Source of the DNA: Apostichopus japonicus
Taxonomy: Eukaryota > Echinodermata > Holothuroidea > Aspidochirotida > Stichopodidae
DNA: 64,000 nt
Direction of reading: 5' to 3'
Assembly: GCF_037975245.1 (NCBI RefSeq)
Contig: NC_092571.1
Location: forward strand, 3,296,001-3,360,000
Below, one piece after another: positions 36,256 through 47,404 of this stretch. The notes beneath the pieces were generated by a model. It was not told the DNA's origin. It saw only the letters and a list, made by a program, of their open reading frames with translations, and did no database searches. The translations under genes and the position numbers were made by a program. Every line of letters starts with the position of its first letter. The first letter of the stretch is position 1.

Positions 36256-37581
36256 TCAAATAACTGCATCCTTTGGTGCATGTTTCCTGTTATAACAAAC
36301 ACAGAGCACTAAAATCAGAAGACATAATATTACCGCGATCACGACCGCGATAATTACTATTCGAAGCGTTCCCGAACGGCTCCCATCGTTTGAAACGTTT
36401 TCATTATTTAAAGGGGTGTCATCTGATGTAGAGTTTGCGTCATTTGCAGTGAACATGGTATTGCCTATAGGAATCCAAAGTGGCGGTCCTCCATGGGACG
36501 CCGTAGGTCCACCTTTTGGAGGAGAGGTTTCATAAGGATAGTTGTTTGGTGACCGGTTGAAATGATCTCGGTTCTGGATGTCTTCACCTGCGGTGTTCAT
36601 TGGATTACGCTTCAGGACGGTTGTGTCTGTCAGTTTCATTGCGTGAGTGGTGGTTGGACTATCTACGGCTACGTAGGAAGTCTTGTAAGTGGTATTAAAA
36701 GCACCCCACTTCAATACACATTTGATCACAGTTCCATTCCATTTAAAGTCAATGTTACCAAAAGTAATCTTTGTCCCGTTTTGGCCGTAAGAAGATTCAG
36801 TACCCAGTAACTCCGCGTCGAAATCCCAAATAAGATATTCCATAAATTCGGATGGATTTACTGTACAAATGAAACTGTTGTCATCATTCCCTGTAAGCGT
36901 GATGGAGAATATATCATATATGTCTTCAGTCAATATTGAACAATTTCTGTCTGGTCGGGTCATCTGACACGTGAGAGAATCTTGAACTGTTACTGGTGCT
37001 TGAACGTTAAAAACATTAGCCTCAACAGACATCATCGTCATATTTGTGTTCGACAGATCCCCACGAAAGACACTTCCATCGATATCCATCCACTGTATAT
37101 CCACTCGTGGACGTCCAATTTGTGTGGTACACGTAGCGTATCCCTGGTCACTTAATTCGCATTCAGGGTATCGAGGATCAGGTATGTAGTTGACAACAAC
37201 CACGTGGTTACCTGTATATGTACCTGATGGTGCAGTAACTCGACAGGTCCATCGACCACTATCAAATCTGGACACACGAGATATAATTAACTTGAAAACA
37301 TGCTTAGTTTTCGTCCTAATAACCAGCTCAACCACATAGACATTAGGGTCTCTTCCTTGAGTGATGTTGGTGTTACCGTTGACATTTGTTGTTACAATGA
37401 CATTATCATTTAGAATCCATTCAAATAAAGTGTGTTGCCCCAGTGCTATACACTTAAGTGTGACTGGATCATTTTCCTCAAGATCACCATATGGAACTGA
37501 CGATACTTTTGGTGCGGATTGATCAGAAAACATAATAATTTGACAAAAAATGTACAACAGTAATATTAGAATCTGATCCAT
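36256..37581 (-). CDS. Three-Ig-domain type I membrane receptor (paralog C)
   Basis: A 441-residue single-exon protein. The ATG at 37581 opens the signal peptide (about 1-19). Ig1: Cys44, Trp55 and D-S-G-R-W-T-C ending at Cys113. Ig2 begins Y-I-P-D-P-R-Y-P-E-C with Cys141, Cys151, Trp164, Cys205 and Cys214. Ig3: Cys239, Trp252 and Cys288 ending C-V-L-K-W-G. The stalk (about 305-405) is rich in Thr, Pro, Asn and Gly. The transmembrane helix is about 407-429, and the 12-residue tail ends H-A-P-K-D-A-V-I. A TTTATT (AATAAA on the coding strand) lies 31 bp past the stop. It is the near-identical partner of paralog D at 49911-51239; gene and flanks were duplicated together. Surface recognition or adhesion is inferred from architecture; no signalling motif is present. 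Confidence 0.9.
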   Translation of the reverse strand: MDQILILLLYIFCQIIMFSDQSAPKVSSVPYGDLEENDPVTLKCIALGQHTLFEWILNDNVIVTTNVNGNTNITQGRDPNVYVVELVIRTKTKHVFKLIISRVSRFDSGRWTCRVTAPSGTYTGNHVVVVNYIPDPRYPECELSDQGYATCTTQIGRPRVDIQWMDIDGSVFRGDLSNTNMTMMSVEANVFNVQAPVTVQDSLTCQMTRPDRNCSILTEDIYDIFSITLTGNDDNSFICTVNPSEFMEYLIWDFDAELLGTESSYGQNGTKITFGNIDFKWNGTVIKCVLKWGAFNTTYKTSYVAVDSPTTTHAMKLTDTTVLKRNPMNTAGEDIQNRDHFNRSPNNYPYETSPPKGGPTASHGGPPLWIPIGNTMFTANDANSTSDDTPLNNENVSNDGSRSGTLRIVIIAVVIAVILCLLILVLCVCYNRKHAPKDAVI

Positions 37582-38259
37582 CGTCGAACTATATGTCCTT
37601 GTTTTCACGAGGCAAACTCGTTTATGTTATCAGCATAAGTTACAACGGATGTTATGTACCAACATTCAATGCTCGTTCTTATTTCGCTAGGGTCAACGTT
37701 CAATACTATATAGGTAATTGAAAGTTTGAATGCTTCCTCTTCAGCTTTACCACCTTCGGAATAGTGTTTGGCCTAAATAATCAGAATTGTAAACAACCGA
37801 AACACAGCAGAGACGCAAGAGAATTAAGTGGTGCCATTTGATTGATATCAAATGATATCATCACATAACCAATTACGTTAACAGTATATCGACGTATAAT
37901 TTACTCTTCAAATGGTATTTCTCTCTTGTTCTGACTATATGCTCGAAATGCTGTACTTAATAGGGAATTACTGAGTTTTGCGTGTAGGGGAAATGGATCA
38001 TGTACGTCCCTTGCAACATGGGTGACTATCGTTACTTTTCCAATTTCCGACGTGTCTAAACACGACATCTCATAGAAAGAGAATATCTGACAGACTTTTT
38101 GTGTTTCTCTTGTAATGTTTGCCTATAAAAGGACGCATGTTATTTCAATTAACGGATAAACCTTCAGCATAGGTCAGAAGGTCGAGTAAACGGCACCGCA
38201 TGCTTAGAAACTACGTAATTCGACTTTATATACCAGGGACGTATCCAGGATTTTCTAAC

Positions 38260-38335
38260 CCGGGGGGCGAATATTTTTTTCCCAAACCGAACTGACACTG
38301 AAATTATTTCCTCGATTCTGATTGGCTGATCAAAA
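38260..38335. repeat. Long terminal inverted repeat, left arm
   Basis: From CCCGGGGGGCGAATATTTTT to the segment CCTCGATTCTGATTGGCTGA, this matches the reverse complement of 40822-40900. The pair may bound a 2.6-kb element, since much of the interior is repeat debris. It lies at the right edge of duplication copy 1. Confidence 0.55.
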
Positions 38336-38681
38336 CCGGAATGGTAGTCGGCGTTTATGAATGAATGTATGTGACACTGTTAGTGTTGATCATACCAATC
38401 CTCATGGGCCGCATCATGTCAAAAATACGTGTGTACGCCATATACAGGCTAAGTTAAAGTATGTAGGCCTAAGTGTGCCTACATGTAGATACAATGTGAG
38501 GCTTCCAGTTATCAAGAGCTACTGCAAGGGCGGTAGGGCCTATATTAGTGAATTTGAGATCTCGAACTAGTACGAATACGTATATACGGTTAATGCAGGC
38601 CTACTATGTCACCATGTATAAGAACTTCTAATTGCATAGGCGTAGGAGGCGGGGGGGCAGGGGGGGCAGACTGCCCCCCAA

Positions 38682-38751
38682 ATTTCCAGAGGACAAGAAA
38701 TTCGGGCAAAAGTCCTGAAAAATTCGGGCAACCTAAGAGGAGAAAAAAAAT

Positions 38752-38783
<32 letters not shown>

Positions 38784-38848
38784 TTTTTTGTCCTCTAAGG
38801 CTGCCCGAACTTTTCAGGCCTTTGCCCGAATTTCTTGTCCTCTGGAAA
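38682..38848. repeat. Inverted repeat with TA-rich core
   Basis: Arms TTTCCAGAGGACAAGAAATT (left) and AATTTCTTGTCCTCTGGAAA (right), about 48 bp each with some mismatches, flank a core of A/T runs and (TA)n. Arms contain repeated TTCGGGCA motifs. Confidence 0.8.
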
Positions 38849-38849
38849 T

Positions 38850-41660
38850 ACATATATATATATAAATATGCAGTAGCTTGCCCGAATCTTTTTCAAATTT
38901 TTGCCCGACAATTCCATGATTTTCTTTATTTAGCATCATGATGCCCGAATATTTTCGTGTACCACCACTGTAAGCGTAGTTCATCTGGACTACTACGCTT
39001 TTTGCACGATCAATTTTTTTTTCTAACTTGTCGACTGTATACCTGGACCAAGGGTGGCGGAACCGGGGGGTACAGGGGGCGCTTTTCCTCAGGTTAAAAA
39101 TGTGCCTTTTTTCTACATAAAAATTGAGGTGCCTCAAGTAAGCAAGAGGCCAGGGAACCAGAATGAACACTCGGGAAGGGCTGTTTCCGGCCATCTGAGG
39201 GTTTGTAAAACCAAATTTTTTATAGTACGCTCCGCGCCAACCGATGGTGGCGCTCCGCTCAGATAGTCGTGCATACAACTTTGCAAATCCTGGCTAAGCC
39301 CCTGACTTTTAATGAATTTCTGTGGGTCAAACTCAAAGCTATTTCGAATGGAAAAAATTTGTGAAGATATTAACAAGAAAAAAAATCTAATTCGGAAGAT
39401 TCCTACATTAGCAACTAGCATGATTTCACCTCATTTTGTCTCAATAGAAACCTTGTTCCTTGTTTCCCAATTTGCGCATTGGATATTACAGTGCTAGTAT
39501 GCACATTTTCCTTTAGGGGGGGGGGGGCGTTGATGGAGTGATGTGTATACACAAAGAAGATAATACAATAAGAGTTATAAAGGGTACTAAATGTAAGGCT
39601 GCATCAGTCCAATCGAATTTCTGCAAAGTGCCCTTTGATGTCGGTGCCCCCCCCCCCCAGATTAAAAGTGCTTCCGCCGCCCTTGACCTGGACATCCCCG
39701 ACATGAGTGTATGTAAGAAACATTTTCTTTTTCATGGATGGTGGGGGGGGGGGTGCCTACAAGCCTAGAAATACAGGTTTATCATATTCTTTGTTATATT
39801 TTATACTTTTTGTGAGACAAATTGCAGTCTCACCCGACGCAGCGACATTATCCCGCCTACGTGTCGTTGAACAATGTATGTTTTTCTGGCGGTAGCTGAG
39901 TACTGTGTTAAAAAAATAAATAATGTAACTAAATAGGAGCTTAAAAAATATACTGTCCCATTTTTTTCCCCTTCAAAGTGATGTTACCATTTTTTCTTCT
40001 TCTAATTTACCAAATTTTTGGGGAAGTGTAAATTTCTAAGCCGTGAGATTATAAAATAAAGAATGTTTAGATGCAACTTGCAAGGCCTCAGAAGTGCCGT
40101 TTCCGGCAATCTGAGAGGCATTGTGTACCAAAAATTTTCTTGTACGCTACGCGCCAACCGATGGTGGCGCTCCGCTTAGATAGTGTCACGGGAACTTTCG
40201 GGCACAAAAAGTTCTGCCCCCTCAAACTGAAATGGTCCCGTACGCCTATGTCTAATTGTGCAGGTAAACATATGTGGTTACGTACGTATAGGTTATAATG
40301 CTATATACAACTAGTTAACAAGTCAAAAGACACAGACATATCGTCAAATGCCATGTTTGTGTACACTCACTGGCTGACACACACTCGCTCGCGCGTCTTC
40401 ATGGCCACTACATATTCGACTAGGCCTATCATGATTCATTGACTGAATACATTTTGAATTTATGATTATAAAACTTAAAGTATCGCAACCAAACACCACG
40501 GTACATATGTACATCGGCTACATGTATACAATTACAAATGCACTGTGTTTTATTGTGTTGTATACTATACACAGTACAATAGGCTACATTACATGTATGT
40601 GTTGTGTAGAGCGGAGTCAAGCGAGTAAACAAACGAACGAGGACTGCCTATAATGGGCGCAGTAGTTGGGAATAGTTGCTTCACTCTATACTTCCGTTCA
40701 AATATACCTACTAAAAGTTCTGGAAAGTTGCTAATGTTAATATCTTGAATTTGATTGTGTTGATCATACTGATATCGACAGATTATGGAGGATCCATGTT
40801 GAAAACTAAAGTATATCACGTGCTCGCTGATAACCAATCAGAATCGAGGAAATAATTTCAGCGTCAGTTCAGTTTGGGAAAAAAATATTCGCACCCGGGG
40901 GCGCGAATTACTATGAAAGCGGAGCGCCACCATCGGTTGGCGCGCAGCGTACAAGAACATTTCTGGTTTTGACACCCCACCCCCAGATCACCGGAAATGG
41001 CACATCTCTGGCTTGAAAATGTCCAACTAGATGTTCACTTTTGCCTGAGAACCAAGTATTTTCCCAATATTTTTCCCCCCATCCATAACCTTTTTGAAGA
41101 TTGTCACCAGTCACACATCATGTTCGACCTCATCGCATCTCCTGTGGATCATTGCTTTTTGTAGGTGATTCTACGTCGCAGCCCATAATACCCGTCAGCC
41201 CCACATTTCAAGGTTTTAAGCCCATTATTCGTTCAGAATTTGAAAATTCACACTTCTCGTGAAACAAATTCACTTCAAAACATACCCATAATGTTGCACA
41301 CAATTTCATCTATGGACAACCAATACAGAAAACCTCCTTCAACCCCTAACAGACTGGTCAAAATTGCACGAGTAGAGGAAAGTATATTTAAGAATGTTGG
41401 TCAGGGAAATTTCGAAAATTCAGACACAGTTAATTTATTGGTGCATGGGCGCAGATCAGTCTTGGATAATGGTGGGGACGCGTATCTGTTCTCTGATACT
41501 ATCTAAGCGGAGCGCGACCATGGGTTCGCGCGTAGCGTTCAAGAAATCTTTGGCAAATATACCTCCCAGATCGCAGGAAATAACACTTCCCAGACCAATC
41601 ATGCTTCCAAACCTCCTTAAGTTTCAGATCTGATGGCTTAGAAATTTAGTTTGGGGAAAT
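38850..41660. repeat. Repeat-rich region with dispersed GATGGTGGCGCTCC copies
   Basis: Contains copies of the dispersed repeat at about 39171-39268 (+), 40093-40186 (+), 40915-41005 (-) and 41503-41600 (-), several G or C homopolymer runs, and the right arm of the long inverted repeat (40822-40900). No intact gene seen. Confidence 0.6.
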
Positions 41661-41661
41661 G

Positions 41662-42191
41662 CATGGGCGTCTGCAGAAAAAAATCAGGGGACAAATAATC
41701 CAAGTAGACTTTTTTTATACGATGGGTCTTGGGTCCTCTCCCAGAAAACAATTATAGACTGCCGCAAATGCGATTTCCGTCCTATATTTAAAAACTGTGA
41801 ATACATATAATAAAATGAGAACTGGACGTGAAGCTAGCTCAAATTGGCAACATACAGTGTGAGTTGTTAACGATTGTTTTTTTTTTCGCACTCAGTCCGT
41901 TTTGCTGACAACAATTTACCAATCTCTTGTATAGATTGTTTCACATGATTGAATGTGGTAATACTTCAGCGGAGAAGTCACGCCTCACAGTGTCAATAGT
42001 AATAATTCTCGTCTCTTATAGCATGTCATTTGCACAATGGTGGATCAAAATGCGCCAAAGTTCAATACAGGGAAATTTGAAATGCAACGTTTGGTCAAGA
42101 AAAATTGGTTGTTACACGGTATATAATGTCCCACCAATTAAAAAGTTGGTGGGGACGCGTCCCGCAGTCCCCGCCAGGATCTGCGCCCATG
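41662..42191. mobile_element. Non-autonomous transposon with CATGGGCG ends
   Basis: Left end CATGGGCGTCTGCAG; right end CTGCGCCCATG. The inner right part has GGTGGGGACGCGTCCC. About 530 bp, no ORF. Ends are imperfect inverted repeats, and a related fragment lies at 41442-41480. Confidence 0.5.
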
Positions 42192-43280
42192 TATTGGGTG
42201 TATAAATATTAAAACCTCTTTTATAATCTCTACTATTAAACTTCGTTGAAGGAAATGAAAAAATACCATCTATTTCCGAAACCGAACACTACACACATAG
42301 ACGGTTTGGAGGCTGTTCATCCTGGAACGCCATTTTCATATTCACTGATATGATGTGATATCTGCTGTTTGCTTTACAAATTCGAGTAATTGAAATGAGA
42401 CTGAAATAAATAACTTTTATATGTTTATTGGCAATGCCCCACGTTCTTTTCATTTCGAAAGACGCACAGTTTTAAGTTCATTACACACTGAAGGCTTCGA
42501 TTCTCTATTTGCCTTCAGTTTCGGGAAGATCTTGGGATTTTCATCCCTATAGATAGCGCTAGATATTGCTAAATATCCATACAGTACAGTGTTATTGTGA
42601 TTTCTTGGGATTTTTTTCGGAGCCTGATCTTGGAAAATTGCAAAATCGGGAGTGGTCACACTCCATGTAGGTCAGTGCACGACTTCTAGACGTCACTAAT
42701 ACACAACCCCTAGACGTCAAAAATACACAACCACGATCACTTGTTATCGATGAAATGGTGTGTTGCCGGATTTTGTGAAGGTCTTGGTACTACGGGCGAA
42801 GGTCTTTAATTTCTTTAGTTTCGTAACTCATCGGGAAGCGATTAGAGGGGTGGGCGTGGGGTTGTGGGGCGCGCAATTACATGCATATGGGAATAATATC
42901 AAGAAGTGATGGATGCGTCCGCCACCTCCCCCCGGCAATGATACGCCTTTGGATCCACTACTTGATATTCAAAGGAAATGTGCTCAATTCTCAAATCGCA
43001 TGCGGAATTTATTTTTAAATTCATTGTATGAGTTACGGTTTTATGGGTGGGGTAACAATTAAAATTCAGTTCGCGTTGCATAACATTTTATCTCTGGATG
43101 GCAGTGTTGCATCGAAGGACATATATCTAGTGCAGTTCGTATTTAGGTCATGGTATAATACCGAAATGCGTCATGTTCCCCGACGACTCGGTCGAGTTCA
43201 AGACCAGCCTTTGTTGGTTTCATTGCACAATTTTACAATTGTTTAAGGCGTCCATACACACACACGAGTCATGAAATACT
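42192..43280. other. Non-coding stretch
   Basis: No supportable gene or clear repeat. Confidence 0.35.
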
Positions 43281-43287
43281 ATAATTA

Positions 43288-43335
<48 letters not shown>

Positions 43336-43479
43336 TAGTGAGAGAGGAAACATGGAAACGTAAAATTGAGTTGTAGTTGTAAGGGGTAGGCTGAGGCGAA
43401 CGCCCCTTCCGAAATGGAGTGCATGTGGTGATCTAGAAGATTGACACCTGTGATCCAGAACAAAAGTGTTCAACCTGAA

Positions 43480-43485
<6 letters not shown>

Positions 43486-43549
<64 letters not shown>

Positions 43550-43618
43550 GTTTGTCCTTCACTCCATTGGCGCGTCACGAATTGGGAAATATATCCAGTC
43601 GGTTTGATTCTGTGCATT

Positions 43619-43658
<40 letters not shown>

Positions 43659-43718
43659 CAAGCCGACTGGATATATTTCCCAATTCGTCACAGCGCCAAT
43701 GGAGTGAAGGACAAGCTA
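43486..43718. repeat. (TA)n tracts and an inverted repeat with (TA)n core
   Basis: A (TA)n tract (43486-43546) is followed by an arm (about 43549-43610, containing CTTCACTCCATTGGCGCGTC), a second (TA)n core (43621-43655) and the complementary arm (43656-43718). It abuts the left end of duplication copy 2. Confidence 0.85.
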
Positions 43719-44804
43719 TTAATCTTTGTTTGATAGTTTTCCGTTCAAATGCCTCTTGTACCGAAGGTTTGTTAGATGTTATGATTGTTTGTTAGATGTT
43801 ATGATTCGATACACAAGACTTGATGTTCAGTAGCACCTAGTATACTCATTTTTCTTGTGTGTTAAGCAATCGTCAGTTTGCAATTTCGTGTAATTGTTCT
43901 CCTCCATCTAAAAATATCACATTAGCTGGAAGATCAATTTCCTTGTCAAACATATGCCTTTTTAAGCTAGACTAGTTCAAACCTATAACGTGATGGAGTA
44001 TAAGCACACCGTTTCCTATTCATTGCATGCATTCAAGCTCTCGTTTGCAACCCTTCAGCACACTTCGCCAAATTTTGTTAATAGTTTCAACTCTTGTGCC
44101 TTGTCAAGATGAATTTGAATTTGTATAATGCTTTTACAAGTGCCCCAAATCATGCGATTAACAGATATGCCATTTACCACTTACAAAGATAATATGAGAA
44201 TATCTCAATTGATTTGCAGTTACTTGTTCCTCATCTGATAAGTTTACCTATAACCTTCATGTCTAGAGGGAATGAAGTCAAAACTCATGTTATCTAGGGC
44301 AAAGGCCTAATCATGCCAATTCCTTCTTGGCCCGTTTCCAGGGACAGGCCACTTTTGCACAATAAATGAGATGGGATGGCTCACAGTCCCCTTGGTTCAA
44401 ATTTTGTTTGACTTCCTTAACTTACTTGCCTATGTCGCAAACAGACTTTACATCTGACAAGAGGACAGTAGGTTAGAGAGTTTGTACAGGAATCGTAGGT
44501 CACACTGACAGAGAAATAAGATCATAGTCTAAGGTACTAAGTGCAGAGACCTTCTTCATAAATATTGAATGCCGAGATTAGCTTGGTTTGAAATAACATG
44601 TGGACAAGTATTTCAAGGGCAAACGGCGTGTAGCCTACTACTCTCTGGTACCAGTACGTTCGGATTTGATATCTATAGTATGGGCGGCGATCATGGGGTG
44701 GGGGGGGAAATATTTAGGTGGGGCGATATAGTATCTAATATCGCCCCCAATATTTGGTGGCTGATTTTTTCTTTATGGCTTTAAATAGAAAATAATGTGT
44801 GAGA

Positions 44805-44925
44805 TTATTTATCCAAATCATATTTGGCGGCGGCTAAAACTTCATCCAACACATGCTGCATTAGGTTAATGACACTTCGTGAGCGTTTCTGTGGCTTGTA
44901 ACCGTATAGCAAGTTGTCACTACTG
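44805..44925 (-). other. Duplicated short frame ending A-A-A-K-Y-D-L-D-K (second copy)
   Basis: The minus strand reads D-N-L-L-Y-G-Y-K-P-Q-K-R-S-R-S-V-I-N-L-M then a stop after A-A-A-K-Y-D-L-D-K. It is open in both duplicates with about four amino-acid changes. Function unknown. Confidence 0.25.
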
Positions 44926-45287
44926 ATTATTATCATAATGTCTGTTCATCTCTTGTGTAAGAGTGTAAGTACGTACAATCATATATATGATCCACATTGA
45001 TATGGGTTCACTGGGTTACCATTTGGCCAGTTTCGTACAAGATTTCTAACCGTATTACAATATGTTACTACATTTCACCAAAAAAACGTCACAGACTTTC
45101 ACCGAAATTAGTTTTTACATTTTTCGAAATGAATTAGCTAGACGGACCGAACCCGTAATGAAATTTGGTTTGCCGATAAACAAGGAAAACATGGCTGTAT
45201 CAGTACTACCCGAGTACATCCACACACTTACAGCAAAAGATCAAGCGATTAAACAAGTACCTCCGGAGCCCACCCGTCCACCAGACT

Positions 45288-45573
<286 letters not shown>

Positions 45574-45576
45574 TAA

Positions 45577-47270
45577 ATGAAGTCAATACCTAGATCCTCT
45601 GAGTCGACCGCTACCATGCACACCAATGACAAAGAGATACCACCCGGACGCCCTATTGTTTCTGTGTTATTGTATAGAGGTACCCTCACTGAGGATATTT
45701 CTGGCTTCATCGATAGCTATCTACAACCACTGATGGGGAACATATACCCAGTGTCGTCAATGATACGACGGATTTTTTCCCGGAAACTATCCACCCTACT
45801 CACCAGACTCCCGGACCACACCTTAATGGTCACACTAGACGTATCCGCCCTATACACCAATGTTCCGCACAATCAGAGGGTGCAGGCATGCAGAAAATAC
45901 TTATCTGAGGACAACCACCAAAACGCTGAGGAGATCGCCCTTCTTATAGACTTTATCCTCAAACACAATGTTTTTGATTTCATGGACACATTATACATTC
46001 AAGCTAAGGGGACAGCCATGGGGACAAAAATGGCCCAGCCTTTGCGAATTTATTTAAGGCTGATTTTGAATCTAGATTTCTTGTAAGTTCTAAACTTCTA
46101 CCACTTCTTACGTTACATTGACGGTATCTTTGTTATTTGGTCTCATGAGGAACAGTCCCTCGGTGCGTTTGTAGATAGCCTCAATCTGTTTCACCCCTCC
46201 ATAAAATTCACCATGGAGAAATAGAAATCTCATGTTGCCTTTCTGGACACTCTGGTCACTCTAACGGTCGGATTGACACGTCTGTATATTCTTAACCCAC
46301 TGACCGTCACACATATCTCGACTTTCATAGTTTTCACCCATCTCATATTAAAGAGTCAATTGTCTTTAGCCAAATGCATCGCTACAAACGCATCTGTTCT
46401 GATCCCCTACAGTTTCGTAGTCAATCAACCACCCTAATAGGTCACTTTCTTGATTGTAATTATCCCTACAAATTATTGAAGAGAACCCTTAATAAGGTCT
46501 GTAGAATTCCCAGTGAGAAACTGCTTCAAAGTCATCCTAGGGAGGTGAAAGAGCATCGTATTCCATTTGTCGTTACACACAGCGATCAGGTCGATCCATT
46601 CATTAGGCTGGTCAAAAATGAATGGAACACGTTGAACTTGGGAGACGATATGGGTGACATTTTTATTAACCCCCCTGTAGTTGCTAGAAGACAACCTCCC
46701 AGCCTACGTAACATCCTTGTAAGGAGTCGTTTACCCTCCACCGACACTCCCCAACCCAATGGGAATATTAAATGTGGTAAACCCGGTGTAAGGTCTGTCA
46801 TCACATGATCACGGACCCTGACATTCAGCTCTCTCCTTCAGGGGTGTGTTTACATCCAGGTCCATACAATTGTGACACTCCCTTTGTGATATATCTTATC
46901 ACTTGTGTTCTCTGTCCTGATATACAATACATTAGCCAAACCTCCACTCCCTTCCGTTCACGACTTAATAATCACAAAAGCACAATCAGACTCAACAAAA
47001 CCAGTTTTCCAGTGGCTGAAAAGTTTAATCTTATACAACACAATATCGACTGTCTTAAGTTTGCCATAATCCTGGGTAATTTGTCTGACCATAATATAAG
47101 AAACTTGAAGGAAGCCGAATTGATCCTTAAAGTACGTTCACACTGTCATGGTGTCAATAGGGTTATGGCTTTTCTTTCCGGGTTCAAGCACTTTGAGCAG
47201 TCTGGGGCTTACGGTAGACTAACGTGATTTCAATCACTCTTTTTACGCCTGACGAAGGACTAGCGTGTAG
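45577..47270 (+). pseudogene. Penelope-like retroelement 1, inactive RT and GIY-YIG remnant
   Basis: Broken frames follow the Penelope order. RT motif A is T-L-D-V-S-A-L-Y-T-N-V-P-H (about 45833-45870). Motif B is K-G-T-A-M-G-T-K-M-A-Q-P (about 46005-46037). Motif C at 46108-46140 reads L-R-Y-I-D-G-I-F-V-I-W, where the second catalytic Asp has become Gly. The thumb/linker (46374-46790) includes I-P-F-V-V-T and L-R-N-I-L-V-R-S. A GIY-YIG endonuclease-like part (46885-47180) has V-I-Y-L-I-T-C and Y-I-S-Q-T, with Ser in place of the YIG Gly. Frame breaks near 46080, 46310 and 46800 and a stop near 46222 confirm it is dead. It lies inside duplication copy 2. Confidence 0.85.
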
Positions 47271-47404
47271 TTATATCTATTCTATTCTAAATATTATGTT
47301 GGATTTAAAGGCATTACATGTTGTCCTTATCTGTTCCAATATTATTTTTATCCAACACGTGGAACATTTCATCATGCGTATATATATATATATTTTTTTT
47401 TACT

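Larger units (their letters stand above)
33319..38232. repeat. Segmental duplication, copy 1 (holds Ig gene C)
   Basis: Sequence from TTTGATAGTTTT (about 33325) to about 38232 is collinear with 43722-51927. The copies agree through 1.8 kb of gene-free DNA, the Ig gene and its 3' and 5' flanks. Differences are scattered substitutions and small indels, plus the 3.3-kb insert in copy 2 at the (TA)n tract here at about 34912-34950. Confidence 0.85.
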
